Source: a virus
Strand: one strand, 5' to 3'
IMG/VR virus record: IMGVR_UViG_3300010403_000008
Location: 1 to 54,941 of that record
DNA length: 54,941 bases
In this document: piece by piece, positions 1-6,721 of the stretch
How positions within the stretch are numbered: position 1 is the stretch's first letter
Layout: each line of letters begins with the position of its first letter
The notes under the pieces: model-generated
Told to the model about the DNA's origin: nothing
The model's input: the letters and a program-made list of their open reading frames with translations, nothing else
The model's database searches: none
Position numbers and translations under genes: made by a program

Positions 1-123
1 CGGTCGAATCCGGGTTGGGACCACAAAAAATGCAAATATTTGACCGGGGTGTCGCCAATTCTTTCGCCTTTGTATTTCCCGAAAGGCATCCTGAAATCAT
101 CATTTATCGGGTCTGGAGCTTTA
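1..123. repeat. Left copy of 123-bp terminal direct repeat
   Basis: Bases 1-123 are identical to 54819-54941. This is what a circular or circularly permuted genome looks like when an assembler breaks it at an arbitrary place and leaves an overlap. A true short terminal repeat of the virion DNA cannot be excluded, but the repeat lies inside a coding gene (the DUF3820-like protein reads straight through the joint), which favours an assembly overlap. Confidence 0.93.
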
Positions 124-131
124 ATGATCAT
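1..131 (-). CDS. DUF3820-like protein, N-terminal part (gene crosses contig end)
   Basis: The minus-strand ATG at 131-129 overlaps the stop of the upstream endonuclease gene as ATGA. The protein begins MIKAPDPINDD and then has the DUF3820 signature MPFGKYKG, followed by an acidic DTP and YLHFLW. Read through the circular joint it ends at 54740 and is about 68 residues long, normal for this small family, which is common in phages and bacteria and has no firmly known function. It is incomplete here only because the circle was cut. The first 28 residues closely resemble the N-terminus of the adjacent endonuclease fusion. Confidence 0.72.
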   Translation of the reverse strand, partial: MIIKAPDPINDDFRMPFGKYKGERIGDTPVKYLHFLWSQPGFD

Positions 132-1027
132 GCCGTGATTCCGTTAATGTGATTGATTACTACCGTAGCACACTTGGCAGAATCCGTGTTAATATCATGC
201 TCCCAGAACCTTAAAACCGTGTATCCGTTTTGCTTCAGTGCGGCGTCTCGGTTTCTGTCTTTGGCTTTGATTGCCGCAGTCATTTTGGGATTTTTCTGAT
301 GTCCGCATTGTTCGCAGCAGTGCCAAAAGCATCCATCGCATTCGATGACTATTCCATGTGATGGAATGTAAATATCAACAAGGAACCCAGCCACTGGACA
401 GCTTGAAACATATTGAACTCCAAGCAACGAGAGTTGACGCTGCATCTCGCGCTCAATAGAAGTATTTTTTCTGGAATCGGCCCCTTTGGCGGCAATTGAC
501 TTAATTGTTGATGCGCTCATTTTAGCACGCATTTCTGGAGTGCGCTTATGGTGTCCACATCTATTTAAGCGGGATGCTATGCTGATTTTTGCGCAGTGCT
601 CTGGTGTTCGTATTTTGCCTTTAAGTGCGGCAGCTATTTTGGCTTTATGCTCTGGAGATTTCTTACGACCACGCAATGTCTTGCTGGCGCTTATGGCCCG
701 TTGGGCTTTAGTTCGTTCCAATGATTTTCTGATCTTTTCTATTACATGTGGTGGAACTACTTTGCCAAGATTGGCTGCGCGTAGTTTTGCACGAGCTTCT
801 AAGGTTATTATTTTCCCTTTTTGAGAAATGGAAATTTTGGCCTTAGTCTCTGGAGAATGCTTTCTTCCCATTTGTGAGAAGGCCATTCTTATTTTAGATG
901 CTTCTGAATGTTTCTTCCCAGTCCAATATCCTTTTCTTTTAGGCGTATCCTCCATCCGCTCCATCTTGTAGGGTCCGTAGGGCATCCGGTCATCAGCAGT
1001 CAGTGCTTTAGGGGCAGAGAGAATCAT
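128..1027 (-). CDS. NUMOD3 / Vsr-like (EDxHD) homing-type endonuclease fused to a DUF3820-like N-terminus
   Basis: This 299-residue protein starts at ATG 1027-1025, which overlaps the stop of the previous 33-aa gene as ATGA. An in-frame GTG at 1072 is the alternative start. Residues 1-29 are a DUF3820-type start (ADDRMPYGPYK, then EDTP). Residues about 36-185 hold at least five NUMOD3-type DNA-binding repeats (HSPETKAKIS, KSPEHKAKI, RTPEHCAKIS and others). Residues about 190-282 form a very-short-patch-repair-like nuclease with VDIYIP, IECDGCFWH and KDRNRDAALKQNGYTVLRFW. That places it with the EDxHD homing endonucleases of phages. It probably cuts a phage gene without the insertion and drives its own spread. 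The fusion point is right after the DTP of the DUF3820 part. Confidence 0.82.
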   Translation of the reverse strand: MILSAPKALTADDRMPYGPYKMERMEDTPKRKGYWTGKKHSEASKIRMAFSQMGRKHSPETKAKISISQKGKIITLEARAKLRAANLGKVVPPHVIEKIRKSLERTKAQRAISASKTLRGRKKSPEHKAKIAAALKGKIRTPEHCAKISIASRLNRCGHHKRTPEMRAKMSASTIKSIAAKGADSRKNTSIEREMQRQLSLLGVQYVSSCPVAGFLVDIYIPSHGIVIECDGCFWHCCEQCGHQKNPKMTAAIKAKDRNRDAALKQNGYTVLRFWEHDINTDSAKCATVVINHINGITA

Positions 1028-1125
1028 TTCCGTCTCATCCTTCGTTTCCTGCACTCCATCCTGACCCACCACTTGGGTGGAAGGAGCGGGCCCCAGACAG
1101 TGCGGGGTGTTTCGTAACGATTCAT
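1024..1125 (-). CDS. Tiny basic tryptophan-rich protein (33 aa)
   Basis: The ATG is at 1125-1123 and the TGA overlaps the ATG of the endonuclease fusion as ATGA, the coupling used throughout this strand. The product is MNRYETPRTVWGPLLPPKWW followed by a strongly basic tail with many Arg and Lys. No family is recognised. Because the reading frame of the endonuclease is also open through this stretch, coding status rests on the ATGA junction and the unusual PPKWW composition. Confidence 0.45.
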   Translation of the reverse strand: MNRYETPRTVWGPLLPPKWWVRMECRKRRMRRK

Positions 1126-1178
1126 AAAAGATAAACCGGCAACGTCTCCTGTCCGCTAATGCACTAGCGTCTACAGGT

Positions 1179-1352
1179 CTAACGCGCCGGTAAAGTGTTT
1201 CCAGTCAATTCCAAGTATGCCTGCTCAAACATGGAGATGTCCATACGTGCTTTCACCCTGTACTCGACCAGAAGTGGAATCTCTTTGGCGGTACAGTGAA
1301 TGACGCTCCCGTCCTCCAGCTTGATTCTGGCTCTCTGCTCTCTGTCATTCAT
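1179..1352 (-). CDS. Small hypothetical protein (57 aa)
   Basis: The ATG at 1352-1350 overlaps the stop of the 68-aa gene as ATGA; the stop is TAG at 1181-1179. The product starts MNDREQRARIKLEDGSVIHC and ends LTGNTLPAR. It looks like a short beta-hairpin (IKLEDGSVIHCTAKEIP) followed by a helix. No family is recognised. A frame shifted by one base stays open after this gene toward the endonuclease, with no usual start codon before 1072. Confidence 0.6.
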   Translation of the reverse strand: MNDREQRARIKLEDGSVIHCTAKEIPLLVEYRVKARMDISMFEQAYLELTGNTLPAR

Positions 1353-1555
1353 GCCCCAATGTACTTGTGGAACTGTTCGTTCAAGTTGTGGAATGCCTTC
1401 TTCTGTGCCAGCAGGAGCTTCAGCCTGCGCGTATCCATCATCGCCTTACCTCTAAGGTCATAGTCGGTCTTGAATGCATTACGGGCCTTTTCCCATGTGT
1501 GCAAGGCAGATTGGAGTGATTGGGTGTGGGAGGGAGTTGGTTTGGTTCGTTTCAT
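1349..1555 (-). CDS. Small helical basic protein (68 aa)
   Basis: Starts at ATG 1555, 12 bases after the stop of the zinc-finger gene. It ends in an ATGA overlap with the 57-aa gene. The sequence is helical and Lys/Gln/Leu rich (QSLQSALHTWEKARNAFK, RRLKLLLAQKKAFHNLNEQF), which suggests a short coiled coil or nucleic-acid-binding helix. There is no recognised family. Confidence 0.6.
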   Translation of the reverse strand: MKRTKPTPSHTQSLQSALHTWEKARNAFKTDYDLRGKAMMDTRRLKLLLAQKKAFHNLNEQFHKYIGA

Positions 1556-1567
1556 TTTATGTTCAGT

Positions 1568-1867
1568 TCATTCAGCAGAGTATCCACATTCCCTATCAGC
1601 CTGTTCTTCCCGTTCATCGTGCCTGTCTTCACAGGACTGATGAACGAACTTCCCATTGGGGACTGGATTGTTGCAGTACGCGCACAGGTGAATGGATGCG
1701 GTGGGTTGTTCGGGGGTGAGTGTTTGTTCAGTTTGAAATTCCATAAAGTCACGATAGCAAGCAGGACACACCCTAGCATTGTGTACCCAGTCGATATGGT
1801 ATTCTGTGAAAGATTGGCCACACCAACCACAGTGATGGTCTGATATGGGTTTTGTGGCTGGAATCAT
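1568..1867 (-). CDS. Zinc-ribbon protein with two CxxC pairs (99 aa)
   Basis: The ATG at 1867-1865 overlaps the stop of the upstream 241-aa gene as ATGA. The protein has HCGWCGQSF, then RVCPACYRDF, forming one zinc ribbon (residues about 12-37), and LCAYCNN followed by HQSCEDRHDEREEQADRECG for a possible second site. Such small zinc proteins are common among phage early genes and may bind DNA or host polymerase. The function is not known. Confidence 0.7.
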   Translation of the reverse strand: MIPATKPISDHHCGWCGQSFTEYHIDWVHNARVCPACYRDFMEFQTEQTLTPEQPTASIHLCAYCNNPVPNGKFVHQSCEDRHDEREEQADRECGYSAE

Positions 1868-2589
1868 CGTTCAAATCTCCTTGTACATTCCATTCGTTGC
1901 AGGCATTCAACAACGGATTCGTTGGGTAGCAAGTTCCAGCCACATCCCGTTACCCCACCCTTCCATGATCCACGTTCCGGTCCAACTTCCTCACTGAAAT
2001 TAACCCAAATCGAATCTCGGACCTTCCTGAATGGAGTCCATTTATAGCGTCCGGTCCATCGTTCAACTGTGACTGCTGCCTGAACCTTCTGCTGTTCTCC
2101 ATTTAGCAGCGTATAAGCGTAATTGAATGTGCCAGTGTTCTCTGTCTCTGCCTTCTTTTTAGATTCGTAATCGTCCATGAACTTCTTTCCACAGACATGA
2201 ACCACTCGCTTACGATCCAGAGACAAAACTTCTGACTTTATGTGAACTGTGGTGATGAATGGAATTCCGAATGAGCAGTAAAGATTTCCCCATCTCCAAA
2301 TGAATTCTACCCGATCCATGAAGTAGAATCCCCAACTTCGGCATGAATCATCCCACCTTCGGGTGTCGCGCTTGGTATAAAGCAGGGCAGTGTTCACCCA
2401 TAACCACAGGAATCCAGCAGCCAGTCTGATTTGGGTTCCTGTTGATTCTCGTTCGTCTTCATAGACTTTGAATTCTGGCATCTGCCATCGTTTACGCAGG
2501 CCACATTCAAATGGCTGATCTCCAGTTTTGTGATTTGCGCTCCTGAGACATGCCCCATCAAACCAGAATCGTGTATTTCCAATAGTCAT
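1864..2589 (-). CDS. Conserved phage protein, unknown function (241 aa)
   Basis: I place the start at ATG 2589-2587, which overlaps the ATPase stop as ATGA. A longer open frame to 2760 would run through the conserved end of the ATPase and is not needed. The protein is rich in Trp and aromatic residues (FLWLWVNTALLY, WGFYFMDRVEFIWRWGNLYCSFGIPFIT). It ends with GSWKGGVTGCGWNLLPNESV followed by CLQRMECTRRF, a pattern I associate with a phage protein family of unknown role. The hydrophobic stretches are mixed with charges, so membrane insertion is doubtful. Confidence 0.72.
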   Translation of the reverse strand: MTIGNTRFWFDGACLRSANHKTGDQPFECGLRKRWQMPEFKVYEDERESTGTQIRLAAGFLWLWVNTALLYTKRDTRRWDDSCRSWGFYFMDRVEFIWRWGNLYCSFGIPFITTVHIKSEVLSLDRKRVVHVCGKKFMDDYESKKKAETENTGTFNYAYTLLNGEQQKVQAAVTVERWTGRYKWTPFRKVRDSIWVNFSEEVGPERGSWKGGVTGCGWNLLPNESVVECLQRMECTRRFER

Positions 2590-3260
2590 ATTGCCTGTGG
2601 AATCTTCGGTCTGTATGAGGGCATCCCTGCCAAATCGCACCAGTGCGCCATGTTCATCCGGTCCAGCACCCGATGATCGTACTTGGCTGCAATCATGGGC
2701 TTGTCCAGATTGGTCGTAATGAACAGCCACTTCCCCTGACACATATCCAGTACCCTGCACAACCGTGAAGTCGTTTCCCCCTGCTTGAACCGATCCACTT
2801 CAGCCCCCACATCATCCAGGAATACGATGTGAGCAGTTTTCAGGTCAGTGATTGCATCCTCGAATTCAGCGTTCTTGTCGTGCGAAGAGATGCTTGCCCA
2901 CGCCCCCCGCCACACCGCAGGCACAGTTCCACCCCATCCCCCTAAAGATGCGTCTACGGCCATGCAGGAGAGCGCACGGGCCAGCCTGCGGGAGACGGTG
3001 GATTTGCCTGTGCCAACAGGGCCACTGACAACCAGCCAAGTTCCAGACTTGCGGGTATTGTTCATGGCATTGTGGTAGAACCATGCCCCCCACATGGTCA
3101 GACGATAAACAAGTGGATGATGGCTTTCATCTAGCCTGAAAAGCTTTGTCCGCACTGCTGAATGTACAGTTAATATCTTTGGCTGACATGTCCCAAAACC
3201 AGATTGGGTCTTTACACCCACCACGCTTTGCAATGCTTTGGTGATTTGGGCTGCGTTCAT
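2586..3260 (-). CDS. AAA+ ATPase, DnaC/IstB-type helicase loader candidate
   Basis: The 224-residue protein has a Walker A motif GPVGTGKS at 80-87, a Walker B IVFLDD at 145-150, a sensor-1 TTN at 182-184 and an arginine-finger-like DHRVLDRM at 195-202. This order and size match DnaC-like helicase loaders and the related IstB and Cdc6-type ATPases. In a phage early operon the likely role is to load a host or phage helicase at the origin. The gene is joined on both sides by ATGA overlaps. No phage helicase was recognised, which fits loading of the host enzyme. Confidence 0.8.
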   Translation of the reverse strand: MNAAQITKALQSVVGVKTQSGFGTCQPKILTVHSAVRTKLFRLDESHHPLVYRLTMWGAWFYHNAMNNTRKSGTWLVVSGPVGTGKSTVSRRLARALSCMAVDASLGGWGGTVPAVWRGAWASISSHDKNAEFEDAITDLKTAHIVFLDDVGAEVDRFKQGETTSRLCRVLDMCQGKWLFITTNLDKPMIAAKYDHRVLDRMNMAHWCDLAGMPSYRPKIPQAI

Positions 3261-3502
3261 TGAAGATTGAATTCAGCGGGCCGGGCGCTACTCCGACTGT
3301 GGCTACGTGCGGGACGGTCGTATCGTGCCGCGCTTGCATTGCGCGTTCCGGCATCGAGCCGGACAGCTTGTTCCACCAGGATTAACATTCGGTGGGCCTT
3401 GTTACCGCGTTCCAGTGCCAATCCCTGGACGCCGCTGCATACCTTGGCACGTCTAGATGCGTGTCTGCTTTCCACGCCGCCGCTGAAATTGTTCAAATTC
3501 AC
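3257..3502 (-). CDS. Small basic hypothetical protein (81 aa), GTG start
   Basis: It starts at GTG 3502-3500 in a GTGA overlap with the HTH gene and ends in an ATGA overlap with the ATPase. The coupling on both sides is the main evidence that it is translated. The product is Arg and Ala rich (RASRRAKVCSGVQGLALERG, then RSHSRSSARPAEF near the end) and may be partly disordered. No family is recognised. It could be a replication accessory protein because of its position directly before the loader ATPase. Confidence 0.5.
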   Translation of the reverse strand: MNLNNFSGGVESRHASRRAKVCSGVQGLALERGNKAHRMLILVEQAVRLDAGTRNASAARYDRPARSHSRSSARPAEFNLQ

Positions 3503-3756
3503 GATGGTTCAACCCGTTCTCCATTCTGCACATGCCTGCACGGATGCCCACCCCTGCGACCGGGAAGGGGCACCCCACGCTCCCGCAGCCCGTGCTTCAG
3601 AAGCTTACGCTTGAGGGTGGACACGGACAGCTTCAGTTCGCGGGACACAAGAACCAAGTTGTTCTCGTGCTTGCCCATCAATTCCTTGAGGGTTTCGCAC
3701 TCAACAACCTCAAGCTTGTTGTACTGAAGACCGTTACCGCAGGCGGCACAAATCAT
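3499..3756 (-). CDS. Fis-type helix-turn-helix protein with N-terminal CxxC (85 aa)
   Basis: The N-terminus MICAACGNG carries a CxxC. The centre (residues about 30-57, NLVLVSRELKLSVSTLKRKLLKHGL) fits the Fis-family helix-turn-helix found at the end of NtrC activators. The tail is basic and Gly/Pro rich. It is the first well-formed gene after the palindromic promoter at 3900-3933, so it is a good candidate for an early transcription regulator. Start at ATG 3756 overlaps the stop of the 38-aa gene as ATGA. Confidence 0.7.
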   Translation of the reverse strand: MICAACGNGLQYNKLEVVECETLKELMGKHENNLVLVSRELKLSVSTLKRKLLKHGLRERGVPLPGRRGGHPCRHVQNGERVEPS

Positions 3757-3869
3757 ACGGAGTTGGTGAGCATGGCAGGATTGGGTACCTGAGCAGGGAC
3801 ACGGGTCTTACTGTTGTTCGCAGGTTTACTCGGTTCTTCCCCGGTATTGCGTTTCCGCCACATGCTCAT
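3753..3869 (-). CDS. Tiny hypothetical protein (38 aa), first gene of the leftward operon
   Basis: ATG at 3869-3867, TGA in an ATGA overlap with the HTH gene. The product begins MSMWRKRNTGEEPSKP and is hydrophilic. Its start resembles that of the 39-aa gene at 45917 (MSVWRNKTRPK), and both share the DNA start ATGAGCRTGTGGCGGAA. The two may be a repeated leader peptide or small regulator at the head of early operons. It lies about 30 bases downstream of the promoter palindrome. Confidence 0.55.
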   Translation of the reverse strand: MSMWRKRNTGEEPSKPANNSKTRVPAQVPNPAMLTNSV

Positions 3870-3899
3870 TTTGGGTTATCTTGCTGTGCGTTATTGACC

Positions 3900-3933
3900 G
3901 TGCAAGATTGCACGATTGTTCTTGCTCTGTCAA
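3900..3933 (-). promoter_or_regulatory. Leftward early promoter with GTGCAA-NN-TTGCAC palindrome
   Basis: On the minus strand TTGACA (3933-3928) is followed 18 bases later by a weak AATCTT, placed inside the perfect palindrome GTGCAATCTTGCAC (3913-3900). The same arrangement occurs at 46901, 47952 and 49955, each time just upstream of a minus-strand gene. The palindrome overlaps the expected -10 box, as an operator would. A TTGACC on the plus strand at 3894-3899 could make this a divergent promoter pair. Confidence 0.65.
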
Positions 3934-3957
3934 ATTATTCATGCGATTTATTCACCG

Positions 3958-4143
3958 ATGATTGCATGGAAAGAGATGAACAGGAAGAACGGTTGGCAGT
4001 TTGGCCCTTGGCCCCCGCTGGAAGAAGTGCGTCATGGTGTGAATCGTTTCGTCTGCAAACAGAACCCATTGAACCAAACTCCCGAGCCTGTCAATTCACC
4101 TGAACGAACACCCGTACAAATCATCGTGATTGTTCTGCAATGA
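3958..4143 (+). CDS. Small hypothetical protein (61 aa), first rightward gene
   Basis: The frame ends in an ATGA overlap with the next gene at 4140. Possible starts are a TTG at 3916 and the ATG at 3958 chosen here; the TTG would lie in the palindromic promoter. The product MIAWKEMNRKNGWQFGPWPP continues with LEEVRHGVNRFVCKQNPLN. No family is recognised. Confidence 0.45.
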   Translation: MIAWKEMNRKNGWQFGPWPPLEEVRHGVNRFVCKQNPLNQTPEPVNSPERTPVQIIVIVLQ

Positions 4144-4466
4144 GAAGAATCGCCTCACTGTTTGTACTGGTACTGGCAGCCCTCCCGCTTCAGGCTTCCC
4201 CTGATATGGACAGGTTGTTGGATGCGGTGTGGAAGGCAGAGGGAGGGAAGAAGGCTCGTGTCCCGTACGGCATTACGACAGTACGGGTGAATTCACCCAG
4301 TCATGGTCGTGCGATTGCGCGCAGGACTCTGACTCGTGCGTTGAGTGAACGGCCTGACTTGCCCTGGATTGAAGCGACAGCGCGGGTTTATTGTCCGGTA
4401 GAGGCTGATCCTGTGGGACATCGTAACTGGAAGAAGAACGTATTGCACTTTTACAATAAGCGATGA
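4140..4466 (+). CDS. Small secreted protein, possibly lysozyme-like (108 aa)
   Basis: Residues 1-19 are a classic signal peptide (MRRIASLFVLVLAALPLQAS). The mature part has LLDAVWKAEGGKKARVPYGI and near the end ARVYCPVEADPVGHRNWKKN followed by VLHF. The Glu-Gly followed by a tyrosine/glycine segment and the YCP/NW pattern recall small phage muralytic proteins, but no full lysozyme fold can be seen. If it is a lytic enzyme it would act in the periplasm on peptidoglycan. It may equally be a structural or inhibitory secreted protein. ATGA overlaps link it to both neighbours. Confidence 0.6.
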   Translation: MRRIASLFVLVLAALPLQASPDMDRLLDAVWKAEGGKKARVPYGITTVRVNSPSHGRAIARRTLTRALSERPDLPWIEATARVYCPVEADPVGHRNWKKNVLHFYNKR

Positions 4467-4816
4467 GCAATATTTCGATTGATGAACTCAGACGCAGATT
4501 CCCAAACGCTTCCGCCAGTGTGCTCAAAAGGAATAGCCATGGTCATCAAACGGTGCGGAAGGATCGTGGGCCACAAGAACCGAAAGAAGATTGCGGGCAA
4601 AAGGCTGATCACAGACCCAAGAGTAAAGTCACACATGGAGGCAATTATCCGCAATTTCGAGTCCGAATTACTTTCTTTTATTCCGACAAGCGAAGGATCG
4701 ACTTGGACGGATCAGCAAACACACTCCTTGATTGCCTCTGTAGCGCCGTCAGACGATTCTTGGACCGTTATCCCGGAACTGCACCTGACAGGCAAGCTGT
4801 GCGAAAAAGGGAATGA
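4463..4816 (+). CDS. RusA-like Holliday junction resolvase, frameshifted before the C-terminus
   Basis: The start overlaps the previous stop as ATGA. The N-terminus SIDELRRRFPNASASVLKRN and the catalytic region VRITFFYSDKRRIDLDGSAN followed by TLLDCL match RusA-type resolvases, where the D-x-D and following Asp bind the metal. These enzymes cut branched DNA during recombination or before packaging. After residue 95 the family C-terminus is not found in this frame. It is found in the +1 frame (4743-4850). The last 20 residues here are therefore probably out-of-frame sequence. Confidence 0.6.
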   Translation: MSNISIDELRRRFPNASASVLKRNSHGHQTVRKDRGPQEPKEDCGQKADHRPKSKVTHGGNYPQFRVRITFFYSDKRRIDLDGSANTLLDCLCSAVRRFLDRYPGTAPDRQAVRKRE

Positions 4817-4850
4817 AGGTGCAGAAATAATCATCGAACGAATCCAATGA
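4743..4850 (+). pseudogene. C-terminal segment of the RusA-like gene in the +1 frame
   Basis: This frame encodes APSDDSWTVIPELHLTGK and then GAEIIIERIQ, the usual end of RusA-like proteins (a DD pair, a Lys-containing stretch, then a GxEIxI strand). It ends in an ATGA overlap with the next gene at 4847, just as the first frame begins with one. One gene seems to be split by a single-base shift near 4745-4752. A sequencing indel, a real mutation or programmed +1 frameshifting would all give this picture. The frame is also open upstream to 4479, but that part has no family resemblance. Confidence 0.5.
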
Positions 4851-5086
4851 GAAAAATTTCCAACGAAGAACGGGACAAGATCACAGAGAAGATGGCCAAC
4901 CATTTGGGGGTAGACAACGTAATCATCATTTACGGGGATCATGTGGAGGGGAAGATTGACACGATGATGTGTTGCCATAAAGAGGTTGATTCGTTGAATT
5001 TCGGGGAGAATGCCATCGGGGCATTGCAGACCCTTCTGCGTGGAGTTGATCGTGGCAGGAAGCAGGAACAGACCAAAACTGAATAG
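4847..5086 (+). CDS. Small hypothetical protein (79 aa)
   Basis: Starts in an ATGA overlap with the RusA-like tail. MRKISNEERDKITEKMANHL is helical and charged. Then comes GVDNVIIIYGDHVEGKID, a beta pair, and a helical C-terminus. Similar small cytosolic proteins are frequent in phage early operons. The function is unknown. Confidence 0.65.
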   Translation: MRKISNEERDKITEKMANHLGVDNVIIIYGDHVEGKIDTMMCCHKEVDSLNFGENAIGALQTLLRGVDRGRKQEQTKTE

Positions 5087-5107
5087 GCTTCAAATCCACA
5101 CAGAATC

Positions 5108-5701
5108 ATGCATCTTGATCACATGCGCCTAATTCTGGTGGTTTGGATGGCCCTGATTGCTGTTGTCGCTTGCTCAATGGAATTCAGGGATGTTTACGGG
5201 ATCGTTCACAATACGGATGGGAAGAACGTGATTATAGTTGTGGGCAATACCAACTGCCCTCCACTCGACAACATGATCAGGTTTCAGTTGTCTGGACTGA
5301 TCGAAGACTACCCAGATGTACTAGCTCTTGCTGTATTCCCATGCACGAATTCAGCCCCTGAAGCAGTGAAGGCGTGGCAGGCACGAGTACCTGGTGCGAA
5401 CCGATTCTGTCCTATTGAACTGGACGCCAGAATCCCACACCCATTGCTGACTCAGTGGCAGAACATGGGGTACCCGCAATATGCAGGATTTGTATTCAAT
5501 GGGTCAGGTGAATGCGTTGTGGAGTGGCCTTACTGGAAATCAAGACAGGCCGTCGAAATTCCACTCACCCGCGAATTGAATTCACTACGCATTACTGGCG
5601 GTAGCAATGGGCCTGTGGTATCGTTCAGGCAGACAAAGATTGCATGGAGGGTGATTACGAACAATGGACCAGCCACAACGTATCAACTTGTTTATCCATG
5701 A
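5108..5701 (+). CDS. Secreted or membrane-anchored protein, possibly thioredoxin-like fold (197 aa)
   Basis: Residues about 7-24 are a hydrophobic signal or anchor (LILVVWMALIAVVACSM). The next part, VIIVVGNTNCPPLDNMIRFQ, then a helix and LALAVFPCTNSAPEAVKAW, has the strand-Cys-helix-strand order of thioredoxin-like proteins, but the usual CxxC is absent. It probably acts outside the cytoplasmic membrane. Start could be ATG 5108 or the internal ATG 5123. The stop overlaps the next gene as ATGA. Confidence 0.6.
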   Translation: MHLDHMRLILVVWMALIAVVACSMEFRDVYGIVHNTDGKNVIIVVGNTNCPPLDNMIRFQLSGLIEDYPDVLALAVFPCTNSAPEAVKAWQARVPGANRFCPIELDARIPHPLLTQWQNMGYPQYAGFVFNGSGECVVEWPYWKSRQAVEIPLTRELNSLRITGGSNGPVVSFRQTKIAWRVITNNGPATTYQLVYP

Positions 5702-6006
5702 GAGAGTCAATATCTCCATATTCAATTAGGCCAACCACATCTGGAGGAATGCCTCAGTGTAGGTGTCCTGAGTGTGGATACATTGTGGATTCTGCGAGAT
5801 GCATGGAAACTTCAGCCGAGCCGTCTTCTGGTGATGTTTCTCTGTGTCTTAATTGTGGTAGTGTGAATCAGTTCACAGACATCCTTACCCTGAAAGGGTT
5901 TCCAAACTGGCAAACGGAAGTTGAGCCAGATCAGTTCCGAATGTTAACAGCCGCGATCAATATAATCAGAAAGCGAGGATTGCTACATGCCAAGATTGAG
6001 AAATAG
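5698..6006 (+). CDS. Zinc-ribbon protein (102 aa)
   Basis: The ATG at 5698 overlaps the previous stop as ATGA. CRCPECGYIVD and LCLNCGSVNQ give a two-CxxC zinc ribbon (residues about 20-60), separated by a Ser/Glu-rich loop. The C-terminal part is helical (LTAAINIIRKRGLLHAKIEK). The final 20 bases overlap the next gene. A DNA-binding or structural role is possible; function is not known. Confidence 0.68.
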   Translation: MRESISPYSIRPTTSGGMPQCRCPECGYIVDSARCMETSAEPSSGDVSLCLNCGSVNQFTDILTLKGFPNWQTEVEPDQFRMLTAAINIIRKRGLLHAKIEK

Positions 6007-6721
6007 GGCCAACCTAGTTCCTTACGGGTTTCAATTCTACCAACCTCAAACTCAATGGAGTCTCCCTGTTGACCTGTCCCGTTCCTTTGACGTGACAGTT
6101 CAACAGATTTACGATTATCGGAAAGGCAACCCAGGACTGACTGCACAGCACAACCTGTCACTGGATCGAAACGTGATTGCAGACGAACTGGACAGATTCA
6201 ACGCAGCCAGAATGGTTGCAGGTGGGTGGACGGGGTTTATCACGGAGGACGCCTCGGACCCCAAGATACCTCCGCAACTTTCGATCCCGGCCCGCCTCCA
6301 GCAGCGGGTTCAGGGTGTTGCGGAGGCCGCAGAAAACGCTAAGGCTGCTGCCGTATTGCTGGCTGAATGGCTGGGGGAGGGAGGAATGCCCGTCTCTACT
6401 GAACTGTCGAACAAACGTGCAGCAGTCTGCCTGCATTGCCCACAGAACGTAGACCCACAGTGGATTCAGAAGCTGGAAGCCAAAGCAGCGAAGAAGATCA
6501 TGGCATTGTTGGCATGGAAACATCAACTGTCCCCACCCGTTGAACAGGAAGGGAAGCTCTTGACGTGTCAGGTATGCGATTGCTACCTGCCATTGAAGGT
6601 TGTGGTTCCGTTCAAGCACATCATCAAAGGGACCAGTGCAGAAACGATGGCTGAATTGAAGACCGTGCTGACGAATGCGGGGGAGAAGTGTTGGGTAGTG
6701 ACGGAGGTGGAAGCGAAATGA
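5987..6721 (+). CDS. Phage protein with shared N-domain and C-terminal zinc site (244 aa)
   Basis: Residues 1-80 (YGFQFYQPQTQWSLPVDLSR, then a helix and VIADELDRFNAARMVAGGW) match the N-terminus of the glycosyltransferase fusion at 7776, which has GWKFYQPQTRWELPGNLSF and VADELDEYNAVR. This seems to be a module used by several proteins of this cluster. The C-terminal part has CLHCPQN and CQVCDCYLPLKVVVP, a likely zinc site. It sits first in the sugar-modification cluster and may be an adaptor or regulatory subunit. Confidence 0.6.
   Translation: MPRLRNRANLVPYGFQFYQPQTQWSLPVDLSRSFDVTVQQIYDYRKGNPGLTAQHNLSLDRNVIADELDRFNAARMVAGGWTGFITEDASDPKIPPQLSIPARLQQRVQGVAEAAENAKAAAVLLAEWLGEGGMPVSTELSNKRAAVCLHCPQNVDPQWIQKLEAKAAKKIMALLAWKHQLSPPVEQEGKLLTCQVCDCYLPLKVVVPFKHIIKGTSAETMAELKTVLTNAGEKCWVVTEVEAK

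Noticed and set aside
1-123. Virion terminal repeat or attachment site
   Set aside because: The repeat lies within a gene that is restored by joining the ends and no integrase was found, so an assembly overlap is the simpler reading.
2590-2760. N-terminal extension of the 241-aa protein
   Set aside because: It would overlap the conserved C-terminal region of the AAA+ ATPase by 170 bases, while an ATGA-coupled start exists at 2589.
4479-4742. N-terminal part of the second frame over the RusA-like gene
   Set aside because: Only the C-terminal part of this frame resembles RusA; the upstream part overlaps the catalytic motif of the other frame and shows no family pattern.
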